Shown here piece after piece: positions 43,046 through 51,375 of a stretch of DNA of 64,000 bases. The notes beneath the pieces were generated by a model. The model was not told where the DNA came from, did no database searches, and saw only the letters and a list, made by a program, of their open reading frames with translations. Positions within the stretch are counted from its first letter, which is position 1; each line of letters starts with the position of its first letter. The DNA lies in contig NZ_VJYI01000005.1 of NCBI RefSeq assembly GCF_008065375.1, forward strand, positions 372,001-436,000, in the 5' to 3' direction. Source of the DNA: Nonomuraea sp. SYSU D8015 (GTDB taxonomy: Bacteria > Actinomycetota > Actinomycetes > Streptosporangiales > Streptosporangiaceae). Made by a program: the position numbers and the translations under genes.

Positions 43046-43978
43046 GTGAGCGCGAGCGGCGGAACTAAAGCGATCGTTGCGGCATTGGCCGCGAATTTGT
43101 CCATCGCTGTGGCGAAGTTCGTGGCCGCGGCATTCACCGGCTCCTCCTCGATGCTGGCTGAGGGCATCCACTCCGTCGCCGACTCCGGCAACCAGGTGCT
43201 GCTGCTGGTCGGCGGCAAGCGGGCGCAGCGGGCCAGCACCAAGGAGCACCCGTTCGGCTACGGGCGCGAGCGCTACTTCTACGCCTTCGTGGTGGCCGTG
43301 GTGCTGTTCACGATCGGCGCGTTGTTCTCGCTCTACGAGGGCTACCACAAGATCAGCCATGACGAGGGTCTGAAGTCGCCGGGCTGGGCGTTCGGCGTGC
43401 TGATCTTCGCCATCATCGCGGAAATATTCTCGTTCCGCACGGCGATCAAGGAATCGAACGCCGTGCGCGGCAACCAGTCATGGGTCGCGTTCATCCGCAG
43501 GTCCAAGTCGCCCGAGCTGCCCGTCATCCTGCTGGAGGACCTGGGGGCGCTGCTCGGTCTGATCTTCGCGTTGTTCGGCGTGACGATGGCCGTCGTCACG
43601 GGCGACCCCATCTGGGACGCCATCGGCACCCTGATGATCGGCGTGCTGCTGGCCATCATCGCGATCGTGCTCGCCATCGAGACCAAGTCGCTGCTGGTCG
43701 GCGAGGGTGCCGCGGCGGAGACGGAGGAGCAGATCCGCCGCGCCCTGGAGAGCGCGCCCGAGGTGGAGCGGATCATCCACATGCGCACGCTGCACCTCGG
43801 GCCGGAGGAGCTGCTCGTGGGCGCCAAGATCGCGGTGGCGCACGACGAGACGGCGTCGGAGGTGGCGCGCGGCATCGACGAGGCCGAGCGGCGCATCCGC
43901 GAGGCCGTGCCGATCGCCCGGGTCATCTACCTGGAGCCGGACCTCGACCGCGAACGCACCAAGACCACCTCCGGCTGA
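43046..43978 (+). CDS. Cation diffusion facilitator (CDF) transporter
   Basis: A 310-residue metal/proton antiporter with six membrane helices and a cytosolic C-terminal domain. The metal site in the second helix is HSVADSGNQ, matching HxxxD; in the fifth helix it is ED in LLEDLGALLG. The CTD is MRTLHLGPEELLVGAKIAV. Zinc, iron or manganese export is typical; the ion is not decided here. It starts at GTG 43046, 49 bases after the isomerase, probably the last gene of the manB operon and followed by a strong hairpin. Confidence 0.92.
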   Translation: MSASGGTKAIVAALAANLSIAVAKFVAAAFTGSSSMLAEGIHSVADSGNQVLLLVGGKRAQRASTKEHPFGYGRERYFYAFVVAVVLFTIGALFSLYEGYHKISHDEGLKSPGWAFGVLIFAIIAEIFSFRTAIKESNAVRGNQSWVAFIRRSKSPELPVILLEDLGALLGLIFALFGVTMAVVTGDPIWDAIGTLMIGVLLAIIAIVLAIETKSLLVGEGAAAETEEQIRRALESAPEVERIIHMRTLHLGPEELLVGAKIAVAHDETASEVARGIDEAERRIREAVPIARVIYLEPDLDRERTKTTSG

Positions 43979-43991
43979 CCTCCTCTTACCT

Positions 43992-44029
43992 CCCCCCCGG
44001 GACGAGCTGCCGAAGCTCGTGCCCGGGGG
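43992..44029. terminator. Strong hairpin between CDF and MerR genes
   Basis: CCCCCCGGGACGAGCT pairs with AGCTCGTGCCCGGGGG with one bulged base and a 5-base loop, 15 bases after the CDF stop. It can serve both convergent genes. There is no T-run. Confidence 0.6.
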
Positions 44030-44079
44030 TGCGTGTGTCCGGGCGGGGGTGGGCGAACGGCTTCGGCGGTGAGGCCGTC

Positions 44080-44421
44080 TCAGCGTCCGGCGCCCCCTCT
44101 GAGGAGCCGCAGGGCCTTCTCCTTCTCGAAGTCGAGCGCCCTGCGAGGCACCTGGATGCGTCCGATCCGCACCCCGAGCTCGCGTACGGCGGCCGCCACC
44201 GCCGGCTCGCTCAGCACCCGCAGCGCGAACGCCAGCTCGGCAGGCGACACGTCGAACCGTTTCTCCAGCTCCACTCCGTGAGCCACCGCGGCCAGCTCCT
44301 CGGGCCCGAACCGCCGGTGAGCCCCCTGCTCCCGGACGGGCGGCAGCAGCCCGAGCGCCTCCCGGTAGCGAAGCATCCGTGGGGACATGCCGAGCCGCTT
44401 GGCCGCTTCCGTAATCCGCAT
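44080..44421 (-). CDS. Short MerR-family transcriptional regulator
   Basis: A 113-residue regulator. The N-terminal MerR helix-turn-helix reads MRITEAAKRLGMSPRMLRYREALGLLPP, with a wing GAHRRFGPEEL, then a short dimerisation helix ending RRALDFEKEKALRLL. It has no cysteine at all, so it is not a thiol metal or redox sensor of the classic MerR type. It is divergent from ahcY by 104 bases. A direct repeat overlaps its own start codon and may be its operator. Confidence 0.88.
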   Translation of the reverse strand: MRITEAAKRLGMSPRMLRYREALGLLPPVREQGAHRRFGPEELAAVAHGVELEKRFDVSPAELAFALRVLSEPAVAAAVRELGVRIGRIQVPRRALDFEKEKALRLLRGGAGR

Positions 44422-44440
44422 TCTTACATTCTTACGTCAA
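44420..44440 (-). promoter_or_regulatory. Tandem 8-bp direct repeat plus TTGACG at the merR start
   Basis: On the minus strand TTGACG is followed immediately by GTAAGAAT twice in a row (forward 44420-44427 and 44428-44435). The second copy runs into the ATG. This suggests a self-regulatory operator. Confidence 0.4.
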
Positions 44441-44480
44441 GTTCGGGGTGCTGCGGATGCGATCCCGGCCGGAAGGCGCC

Positions 44481-44486
44481 TAGACT
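44481..44486 (+). promoter_or_regulatory. Candidate -10 box for ahcY
   Basis: TAGACT lies 39 bases before the ahcY ATG. The leader would contain the GAGGGG ribosome site (44513-44518). The -35 is unclear. Confidence 0.4.
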
Positions 44487-44525
44487 CGTCCGCGACAACC
44501 ATCCGTCAGCGCGAGGGGACACCCG

Positions 44526-45953
44526 ATGGACTTCAAGGTCGCCGACCTTTCACTTGCCGAGTTCGGCCGCAAGGAGATCCGGCTCGCCGAGCACGAGATG
44601 CCCGGCCTCATGGCGGTCCGCAAGGAATACGCGGCCTCCCAGCCGCTTCGCGGCGCGAAGATCATGGGCTCCCTGCACATGACGATCCAGACCGCCGTCC
44701 TCATCGAGACGCTGGTGGCGCTGGGCGCGGAGGTCCGCTGGGTCAGCTGCAACATCTTCTCCACGCAGGACCACGCCGCCGCCGCGGTGGTCGTCGGCCC
44801 CAACGGCACCGTGGACGACCCGCAGGGCGTCCCGGTGTTCGCCTGGAAGGGCGAGACGCTGGAGGAATACTGGTGGTGCACCGAGCAGGCCCTGACCTGG
44901 CCCAACGGTGACGCCCCCAACATGATCCTGGACGACGGCGGCGACGCCACGCTCCTCGTGCACAAGGGCGCCGAATACGAGAAGGCCGGCGCCGTGCCGC
45001 CCGCCACCGCCGAGGACCCGGAGGAGTGGCACGTCATCATCGACCTGCTCACCCGCACGGTCGGCACGGACAAGAAGTGGACGCGGATCGCCGAGAGCAT
45101 CAAGGGCGTCACCGAGGAGACCACGACCGGCGTGCACCGCCTCTACGAGATGCACAAGAACGGCCAGCTCCTCTTCCCGGCGATCAACGTCAACGACTCG
45201 GTCACCAAGTCGAAGTTCGACAACAAGTACGGCTGCCGCCACTCCGTCATCGACGGCCTCAACAGGGCCACCGACGTGCTCATCGGCGGCAAGGTGGCCG
45301 TGGTCTGCGGCTACGGCGACGTCGGCAAGGGCTGCGCCGACGCGCTGCGCGGCCAGGGCGCCCGGGTCATCGTCACCGAGATCGACCCGATCTGCGCGCT
45401 CCAGGCGGCCATGGACGGCTTCCAGGTCACGACGCTCGACGAGGTCGTCGGCATCGCCGACATCTTCGTCACCGCCACGGGCAACTTCAACATCATCACC
45501 GCCGAGCACATGGCGAAGATGAAGCACCAGGCGATCGTCTCCAACATCGGCCACTTCGACAACGAGATCGACATGGCCGGCCTGGCCCGCATCGAGGGCA
45601 TCACCAAGAACAACATCAAGCCCCAGGTCGACGAGTGGGTCTTCCCCGACGGGCACTCGATCATCGTGCTGGCCGAGGGCCGGCTGATGAACCTCGGCTG
45701 CGCGACCGGCCACCCGAGCTTCGTCATGTCCAACTCGTTCACCAACCAGGTGATCGCGCAGATCGAGCTGTTCACGAAGACCTCCGAATACCCGATCGGG
45801 GTCTACACGCTGCCCAAGCACCTGGACGAGAAGGTCGCCCGCCTGCACCTCGACGCCCTCGGCGTCAAGCTCACCGAGCTCACCAAAGAGCAGGCCGCCT
45901 ACATCGGCGTCCACGTCGAGGGCCCGTACAAGTCCGACCACTACCGGTACTGA
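44526..45953 (+). CDS. ahcY: Adenosylhomocysteinase, long bacterial/eukaryotic type
   Basis: Hydrolyses S-adenosylhomocysteine to adenosine and homocysteine, clearing the product of SAM-dependent methylation; NAD-dependent, cytosolic tetramer. It has 475 residues. Catalytic elements are His51 (SLHMT), Asp137 region (DDGGD), the EETTTG glutamate near 198, NDSVTKSKFDNK near 223, and SNIGHFDNEID. The NAD loop GYGDVGKG is near 262. The C-terminus GPYKSDHYRY supplies the Lys-Tyr that reaches into the neighbouring subunit's NAD site. It carries the roughly 40-residue insert of the long class. GAGGGG ribosome site. A different type of the same enzyme follows. Confidence 0.97.
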   Translation: MDFKVADLSLAEFGRKEIRLAEHEMPGLMAVRKEYAASQPLRGAKIMGSLHMTIQTAVLIETLVALGAEVRWVSCNIFSTQDHAAAAVVVGPNGTVDDPQGVPVFAWKGETLEEYWWCTEQALTWPNGDAPNMILDDGGDATLLVHKGAEYEKAGAVPPATAEDPEEWHVIIDLLTRTVGTDKKWTRIAESIKGVTEETTTGVHRLYEMHKNGQLLFPAINVNDSVTKSKFDNKYGCRHSVIDGLNRATDVLIGGKVAVVCGYGDVGKGCADALRGQGARVIVTEIDPICALQAAMDGFQVTTLDEVVGIADIFVTATGNFNIITAEHMAKMKHQAIVSNIGHFDNEIDMAGLARIEGITKNNIKPQVDEWVFPDGHSIIVLAEGRLMNLGCATGHPSFVMSNSFTNQVIAQIELFTKTSEYPIGVYTLPKHLDEKVARLHLDALGVKLTELTKEQAAYIGVHVEGPYKSDHYRY

Positions 45954-45965
45954 GAGCTGTACAGG

Positions 45966-45999
45966 CAGGCGCTCCGGGGTCGCTCCTTCGGAGCGCCTG
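45966..45999 (+). terminator. Terminator hairpin after ahcY
   Basis: CAGGCGCTCCG and CGGAGCGCCTG form a perfect 11-bp stem with a 12-base loop, 12 bases after the stop. There is no T-run. Confidence 0.7.
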
Positions 46000-46156
46000 T
46001 CACAACCACCACCATCTCGTACGGCGGCGCCAAGTTGACCGCCACTCGACGTACTTCGGCTGATGGCCCTCCAGGAACACGGCCTCTGAGCCCTTCACCG
46101 GCGGGCCGCCGTTACGGAGCGCATTCTTGGCCGTCTTCTTCGGTTAAGAGGCACCC

Positions 46157-47392
46157 ATGGACCTGAGTGACAGCGGAGAGCGGCAGATTTCGTGGGCCGC
46201 CCGCTCGATGCCGGTGTTGACCGCGATCGGTGAGCGCTTCGCGCTCGAACGGCCGCTCGACGGGTTGAAGGTCGCGGCGTGCCTGCACGTGACCGCCGAG
46301 ACCGCCGTGCTCATGGGCGCCTTGAAGGCGGGCGGTGCGGAGATCGCGCTGGCCGCGTCCAATCCCCTGTCCACGCAGGACGACGTCGCCGAGGCGTTGC
46401 GGGCCTATGGGATCGGCGTCCACGCGCGGGCCGGAGTCGACCGGGCGACCTACTACCGGCACATCCACCAGGTGCTCGACCTCGGGCCCGACCTCGTCCT
46501 CGACGACGGGTGCGACCTCGTCAACATCCTGCACACCGAGCGGACCGACCTCCTGGAGGGGGTGAGCGGCGGCTGCGAGGAGACCACCACCGGGATCATC
46601 CGGCTGCGGCAGATGGCCGCCGAGGACGCGCTGCGGTTCCCCATGGTGGCCGTGAACGACACGCGGACCAAGCGCATGTTCGACAACCGGTACGGCACCG
46701 GGCAGTCGACGCTGGACGGCATCATGCGGGCCACCAACACCATGCTGGCCGGGCGGACCGTGGTGGTGGCCGGGTTCGGGTTCTGCGGTCGCGGCGTGGC
46801 CGAGCGGGCCAAGGGGTTCGGGGCGCGGGTGATCGTGACCGAGATCGACGCGGTCAAGGCGCTCGACGCGACCCTGCAGGGCTACGAGGTGCGGCCGATG
46901 GCCCAGGCCGCGTTGCTCGGCGACCTGTTCGTCACCGTGACCGGCAACCGTGACGTGATCAGGGCCGAGCACCTGTCGGTCATGAAGGACGGGGCGATCC
47001 TGGCCAACGCCGGGCACTTCGACGTGGAGATCGACGTGCGGGCGCTGGACGAGCTCGCCACCGAGGTGCACCGCGGCGTGCGGCCCAACACCGACGAGTA
47101 CGTCATGCCCGACGGCCGCCGCCTGCTGCTGCTCGCCGAGGGGCGGCTGGTCAACCTCACGGCCGCCGAGGGGCATCCCGCCGCGGTCATGGACATGTCG
47201 TTCTCCGCGCAGGCGCTGGCCGTGGAGTGGCTGGTGGGGGAGCGGGCCAACCTGGTGCCCGGCGTCTACGACGTGCCGGGGGAGATCGATCACGAGGTCG
47301 CCAGGCTCAAGCTCGCAGCCACCGGGATCGCCATCGACACGCTCACCGCCGAGCAGGAGGACTACCTGCATTCCTGGCGCGTGGGCTCATAG
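46157..47392 (+). CDS. Second adenosylhomocysteinase-like protein, short (archaeal/Thermotoga-like) type
   Basis: A 411-residue SAH-hydrolase-family enzyme. All catalytic elements are kept: His44 (CLHVT), Asp116/117 (DDGCD), EETTTG near 141, NDTRTKRMFDN with Lys172 and Asp176, the NAD loop GFGFCGRG near 206, and NAGHFDVEID. It lacks the roughly 40-residue insert and the C-terminal KSDHYRY tail of the gene just upstream, ending EDYLHSWRVGS. That is the build of the short archaeal/Thermotoga class, which includes enzymes preferring S-inosylhomocysteine. It is separated from ahcY by a terminator, so probably expressed independently. Substrate preference cannot be read. Confidence 0.9.
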   Translation: MDLSDSGERQISWAARSMPVLTAIGERFALERPLDGLKVAACLHVTAETAVLMGALKAGGAEIALAASNPLSTQDDVAEALRAYGIGVHARAGVDRATYYRHIHQVLDLGPDLVLDDGCDLVNILHTERTDLLEGVSGGCEETTTGIIRLRQMAAEDALRFPMVAVNDTRTKRMFDNRYGTGQSTLDGIMRATNTMLAGRTVVVAGFGFCGRGVAERAKGFGARVIVTEIDAVKALDATLQGYEVRPMAQAALLGDLFVTVTGNRDVIRAEHLSVMKDGAILANAGHFDVEIDVRALDELATEVHRGVRPNTDEYVMPDGRRLLLLAEGRLVNLTAAEGHPAAVMDMSFSAQALAVEWLVGERANLVPGVYDVPGEIDHEVARLKLAATGIAIDTLTAEQEDYLHSWRVGS

Positions 47393-47424
47393 GGCTTCCG
47401 CCTCCCACCGCACGCCCCCACCCT

Positions 47425-47590
47425 GCCGTACCCCGGCTGGTGTCCTCCAGGGGTTCGGGGTGTGCTGTGGTACGGCCGTATGTCGGCTGGTGTCCTTTGG
47501 GGAGAGCCGGAATGCTCCCTGAGACGGCCGTACGTCGGCTGGAGTTCGTTGGGGAGGGCCGGAGCGCTTGGGACGGCCGTACGCGGCTCA
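47425..47590. repeat. Four degenerate repeats of about 50 bp with an ACGGCCGTA palindrome
   Basis: Copies begin near 47425, 47472, 47524 and 47572. Each has (AC)GGCCGTAnnnCGGCT(GG), and the first three continue with TGTCCT/AGTTCG and a GGGG run; the second contains the palindrome TACGGCCGTA. It lies in the 272-base convergent gap 47393-47664, which has no gene. Confidence 0.7.
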
Positions 47591-47664
47591 GGTCCCTTCT
47601 GAGGGAGGCTCCCCGCCGGGGAGGCGTGGTGTCCACGTGGGACGGTCGTGGGCCGTAGGGACGC

Positions 47665-48312
47665 CTAGAGGGCGGCCTGCATTTCCTGCATGCGGCGGAT
47701 CTCCGCCCCCTGGGTGACGCTGACGTCACTGGCCAGCTCCTCGATCCTGATGTGCGAGCCGTTGGTCAGCACCTGCTTGGACATCTCGATCGCCCCGAGG
47801 TGGTGGTTGATCATGAGCTGCAGGAACAGCCGGTCGAAGTCCTTGCCAGTGGCCGCCTTCAGCGCCTCCAACTGCTGCGGCGTGGCCATCCCCGGCATGC
47901 CCTCGTGGGCCGCGTGGTGGTCGGGCACCTTCTGGTCCAGCTCGCGCAGCCAGCTCGTCATGAACTGGATCTCCGGCCCCTGAGCCGCCTTGATCCGGTC
48001 CGCCAGGCTCTTCAGCCTGGCCGAATCCGCCCGGTTCGGCGCCAGCAGCGCCATGTCGAGGGCCTGCCGGTGATGGACGATCATGTCCTGGACGTACTTG
48101 ACGTCGGCGGCGTTCGCCGTGGGGGAGGGCACGGCGGTGGCGGCCTCGGCGGGCGAGAGCGTCTTGGCCTGCTCGCCGGGACGCCCGGGGGCGATCATAG
48201 GCGCGGTCGAGTCGGCCCGCGGTGCCTGCGGCGGTGTGCTGGAACTGCAGCCGGAGAGAGCGAGGACGACGCCGATCACTGGTCCTGCGATGACGATGAG
48301 CGCGCCGCGCAC
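47665..48312 (-). CDS. DUF305 family lipoprotein
   Basis: A 215-residue secreted protein. The start GTG 48312 has a GGGAGG ribosome site and leads into a lipoprotein signal: a hydrophobic stretch then LALSGC at about residues 20-25. After a Pro/Ala linker comes the DUF305 four-helix domain with YVQDMIVHHRQALDMA, and later QLMINHHLGAIEM, the paired HH motifs of the family. Some DUF305 proteins have been linked to metal handling, but no function is firm. It is divergent from the tandem secreted pair, with 166 bases between starts. Confidence 0.9.
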   Translation of the reverse strand: MRGALIVIAGPVIGVVLALSGCSSSTPPQAPRADSTAPMIAPGRPGEQAKTLSPAEAATAVPSPTANAADVKYVQDMIVHHRQALDMALLAPNRADSARLKSLADRIKAAQGPEIQFMTSWLRELDQKVPDHHAAHEGMPGMATPQQLEALKAATGKDFDRLFLQLMINHHLGAIEMSKQVLTNGSHIRIEELASDVSVTQGAEIRRMQEMQAAL

Positions 48313-48478
48313 CCAGCCTCCCTGACTGACTCGGTGGAGAATGCGCACTCTAGGTGAAAATCCGACCGAATGAAAGAGGGCGAACAGGAACAAAATTTGA
48401 CAGGTTGGACGCTGGCCCCTCGCGAGGAGAACGGCGAAGATTACGTAGATTTACGCCCCCTTTATTGGAGGTTGACCG

Positions 48479-49876
48479 GTGTTCACCCCCCGCAGGGCCC
48501 TCGTCCTCGTGGCGGCGGTAGTGACGCTGGCCGGCACCACCCTGCCCGTCCAGGCCGCGGACATCCCTGCTCCCGGCGAAATCGTCATGAGCCCCAACAT
48601 CAAGCACGTGACCAACGTGCCGAAGCCCGAGGTACTGGCCGACATCCATACGGACATGGCCTTCCAGGGCGACTACGCCTATGTCGGCAACTACTACGGC
48701 TTTTCCATCTACGACATCAGGAACCCGAAGAAGACCTCACTGGTCAGCTCCGTGGTCTGCCCCGGTGGCCAGATGGACGTCAGTGTGTACGGCAACCTGC
48801 TGTTCGGATCCGTCGACTCCTCCCGCAACAACGACTCGTGCAGCAGCACCTCGCAGAGCGCCACGATCAAGGAGTCGTGGGAGGGCATCAGGATCTTCGA
48901 CGTCTCCGACAAGGCCAACCCGAAGTACATCAAGTCGGTCGAGACCAACTGCGGCTCGCACACGCACACGCTGGTTCCCGACAAGTGGCGCCAGAACGTC
49001 TACATCTACGTCTCCTCGTACTCCCCGAGCGACACGTTCCCGGACTGCAAGCCGCCCCACGACCTGATCTCGATCATCAAGGTGCCGCTGCGGAACCCGA
49101 CGGCCGCGAGCGTGATCGCCACGCCCAACCTGTTCCTCCCCGACGGTGGCTACGGCGGCGTCCCCGCGCCCTACCCCAACGGCAAGTCCGCCACGACGGG
49201 CTGCCACGACATCACGGCCTACCCGGAGAAGGGCATCGCCGCCGGCGCCTGCATGGGTGACGGCATCCTGCTCGACATCCGTGACCCCGAGCAGCCCAAG
49301 GTCACCGCAGCCGTGCGTGACGTGGAGAACTTCGCCTTCTGGCACTCGGCGACGTTCAACAACGCGGGCACGAAGGTGATCTTCACCGACGAGCTCGGCG
49401 GCGGCACCAGGGCGACCTGCAACGAGGCCATCGGGCCGAACAAGGGCGCCAACGCGTACTACGACATCGTGAACGGGCAGCTCGTCTTCAAGAGCTACTT
49501 CAAGATCGCGCGTCATCAGGCCGACACGGAGAACTGCGTGGCCCACAACGGCTCGCTCATCCCGGTCAAGGGCCGCGACATCATGGTCCAGGCGTGGTAC
49601 CAGGGCGGCATCTCCGTCGTCGACTTCACCGACTCGGCCAACCCGCAGGAGATCGCCTTCTTCGAGCGCGGCCCGGACAACACCGCGCCCCCGCTGGACG
49701 GCGGATTCTGGTCGGCGTACTACTACAACGGCTACATCTACGGATCCGACTTCAACCTTGGGCTTGACGTACTCAAGATCAACGACTGGCGTACGAACCA
49801 GGCCAACAGCGTCAGGATGCGTTCACTGAACGCCCAGACGCAGGCTTCCTACCCCGAACACGGCCACGGCCACTGA
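48479..49876 (+). CDS. Secreted LVIVD-repeat/propeller-like protein (copy 1)
   Basis: A 465-residue exported protein: a signal peptide ending TLPVQA before ADIP, then a beta-rich body with blade-like units such as DYAYVGNYYGFSIYDIRNPKK, EGIRIFDVSDKANPKYI, DGILLDIRDPEQPKV and GGISVVDFTDSANPQEI. These match LVIVD-type repeats. It has six or more cysteines in the mature part, probably disulfide-bonded, and a His-rich end (PEHGHGH). GTG 48479 has a GGAGG ribosome site. The copy 87 bases downstream is highly similar. The ligand or enzyme activity is unknown. Confidence 0.86.
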   Translation: MFTPRRALVLVAAVVTLAGTTLPVQAADIPAPGEIVMSPNIKHVTNVPKPEVLADIHTDMAFQGDYAYVGNYYGFSIYDIRNPKKTSLVSSVVCPGGQMDVSVYGNLLFGSVDSSRNNDSCSSTSQSATIKESWEGIRIFDVSDKANPKYIKSVETNCGSHTHTLVPDKWRQNVYIYVSSYSPSDTFPDCKPPHDLISIIKVPLRNPTAASVIATPNLFLPDGGYGGVPAPYPNGKSATTGCHDITAYPEKGIAAGACMGDGILLDIRDPEQPKVTAAVRDVENFAFWHSATFNNAGTKVIFTDELGGGTRATCNEAIGPNKGANAYYDIVNGQLVFKSYFKIARHQADTENCVAHNGSLIPVKGRDIMVQAWYQGGISVVDFTDSANPQEIAFFERGPDNTAPPLDGGFWSAYYYNGYIYGSDFNLGLDVLKINDWRTNQANSVRMRSLNAQTQASYPEHGHGH

Positions 49877-49962
49877 CCCACCTACTTGCCGGTGAGGGTC
49901 CCGGATCCGGGGCCCTCGCCGGTGTGTTCCAAACGGGACAACGTGATCAAGGAGGCTCCCGA

Positions 49963-51351
49963 GTGTCCATTCCGCGCCGTACCCTCGTAGCGGCCGCGGC
50001 GGCCTTCGCGCTGGCGCTGACCGCAACGCCCTCGCTGGCCGCCGACATTCCACCACCCGACACCGTGGTCATGAGCCCCAACATGACCCACGTCCACAAC
50101 ATCCCCAAACCCGCCCCGATCGCCAACACGATCAACACCGACATCGCCTTCGAGGACGGTTACGCCTACGTCGGCAACTACGGCGGCTTCTCGATCTACG
50201 ACATCAGGAACCCCAAGAAGCCCGCGGTCGTCAGCTCCGTGGTCTGCCCCGGCGGGCAGATGGACGTCAGCGTGTACGGCAACCTGTTGTTCGGCGCCGT
50301 CGACTCCTCCCGCAACAACGACTCGTGCAACAGCACGGGCCAGTCTGCCACGATCAAGGAGTCGTGGGAGGGCGTACGGATCTTCGACATCTCCGACAAG
50401 GCCAATCCGAAGTACATCAAGTCCGTCGAGACCAACTGCGGCTCCCACACCTTGACCCTGGTCCCGGGCAAGGGCCTCGACCGGTTCAAGAACGTCTACG
50501 TCTACGTGTCGTCCTACCTGCCGGACGCGACCTTCCCGGACTGCGAGCCGCCGCACGACAAGATCTCGATCATCAAGGTGCCGCTGAAGAACCCGGCCGC
50601 GGCCGCGGTGGCGGCCACCCCGATCGTCTTCCCCGCCTCCGAGGGCGGCGGCAACGAGACCCAGCCCGGCCTGCTCCTGCCGACCAGTGGCTGCCACGAC
50701 ATCACCGTCTACGCCGAGAAGAACATCGCGGCGGGCGCGTGCATGGGTGACGGCGTGCTCTTCGACATCTCGGACCGGCTGAACCCGAAGGTCACCGCCA
50801 AAACCACCGACCCGAACTTCGCCTTCTGGCACTCGGCCACCTTCAGCAACGACGCCAAGAAGGTCGTCTTCACCGACGAGCTCGGCGGCGGCGGCGCGCC
50901 GACCTGCAACGAGGCGACCGGGCCGAACAAGGGCGCGGACGCGATCTACGAGATCGTGAACGGGCAGCTCGTCTTCAAGAGCTACTTCAAGATCTCGCGC
51001 CACCAGGCCGACACGGAGAACTGCGTCGCGCACAACGGCTCGCTGATCCCCGTCAAGGGCCGGGACATCATGGTCCAGGCGTGGTACATGGGCGGTCTGT
51101 CGGTGTGGGACTTCACCGACGCCGCCAACCCGAAGGAGATCGGCTACTTCGAGCGCGGGCCCCGCGCGGCTGGCGACGGAGGCGGCATCTGGTCGGCGTA
51201 CTACTACAACGGCTACATCTACGCTGCCGACTTCCACGAGGGACTCGACATCGTCAAGATCAACGATCCGCTCACCAACAGCGCCAGGCACGTCCGGTTC
51301 GACCGGCTGAACGTGCAGACCCAGGAGTCGTACCGCTCCTGGTGGAACTGA
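49963..51351 (+). CDS. Secreted LVIVD-repeat/propeller-like protein (copy 2)
   Basis: A 462-residue paralog of the preceding protein. Signal peptide ends TPSLA before ADIP. It shares long identical stretches including SSVVCPGGQMDVSVYGNLLF and the NCVAHNGSLIPVKGRDIMVQ core. It differs by an insert near residue 235 (GGGNETQPG) and lacks the His-rich tail, ending ESYRSWWN. AAGGAGG ribosome site; GTG start. Arrangement and identity show a tandem duplication. The two are likely co-transcribed. The function is unknown. Confidence 0.86.
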   Translation: MSIPRRTLVAAAAAFALALTATPSLAADIPPPDTVVMSPNMTHVHNIPKPAPIANTINTDIAFEDGYAYVGNYGGFSIYDIRNPKKPAVVSSVVCPGGQMDVSVYGNLLFGAVDSSRNNDSCNSTGQSATIKESWEGVRIFDISDKANPKYIKSVETNCGSHTLTLVPGKGLDRFKNVYVYVSSYLPDATFPDCEPPHDKISIIKVPLKNPAAAAVAATPIVFPASEGGGNETQPGLLLPTSGCHDITVYAEKNIAAGACMGDGVLFDISDRLNPKVTAKTTDPNFAFWHSATFSNDAKKVVFTDELGGGGAPTCNEATGPNKGADAIYEIVNGQLVFKSYFKISRHQADTENCVAHNGSLIPVKGRDIMVQAWYMGGLSVWDFTDAANPKEIGYFERGPRAAGDGGGIWSAYYYNGYIYAADFHEGLDIVKINDPLTNSARHVRFDRLNVQTQESYRSWWN

Positions 51352-51375
51352 CCCCTAGCGATGCGCCCGCCGCGC

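Noticed and set aside
44422..44525. SAH riboswitch upstream of ahcY
   Set aside because: The 104-base gap has a promoter-like box and ribosome site but not the conserved SAH-riboswitch core or its pairing.
48361..48478. TTGACA at 48397 as a -35 for the secreted propeller gene
   Set aside because: The hexamer is perfect, but no acceptable -10 lies 16-19 bases downstream.
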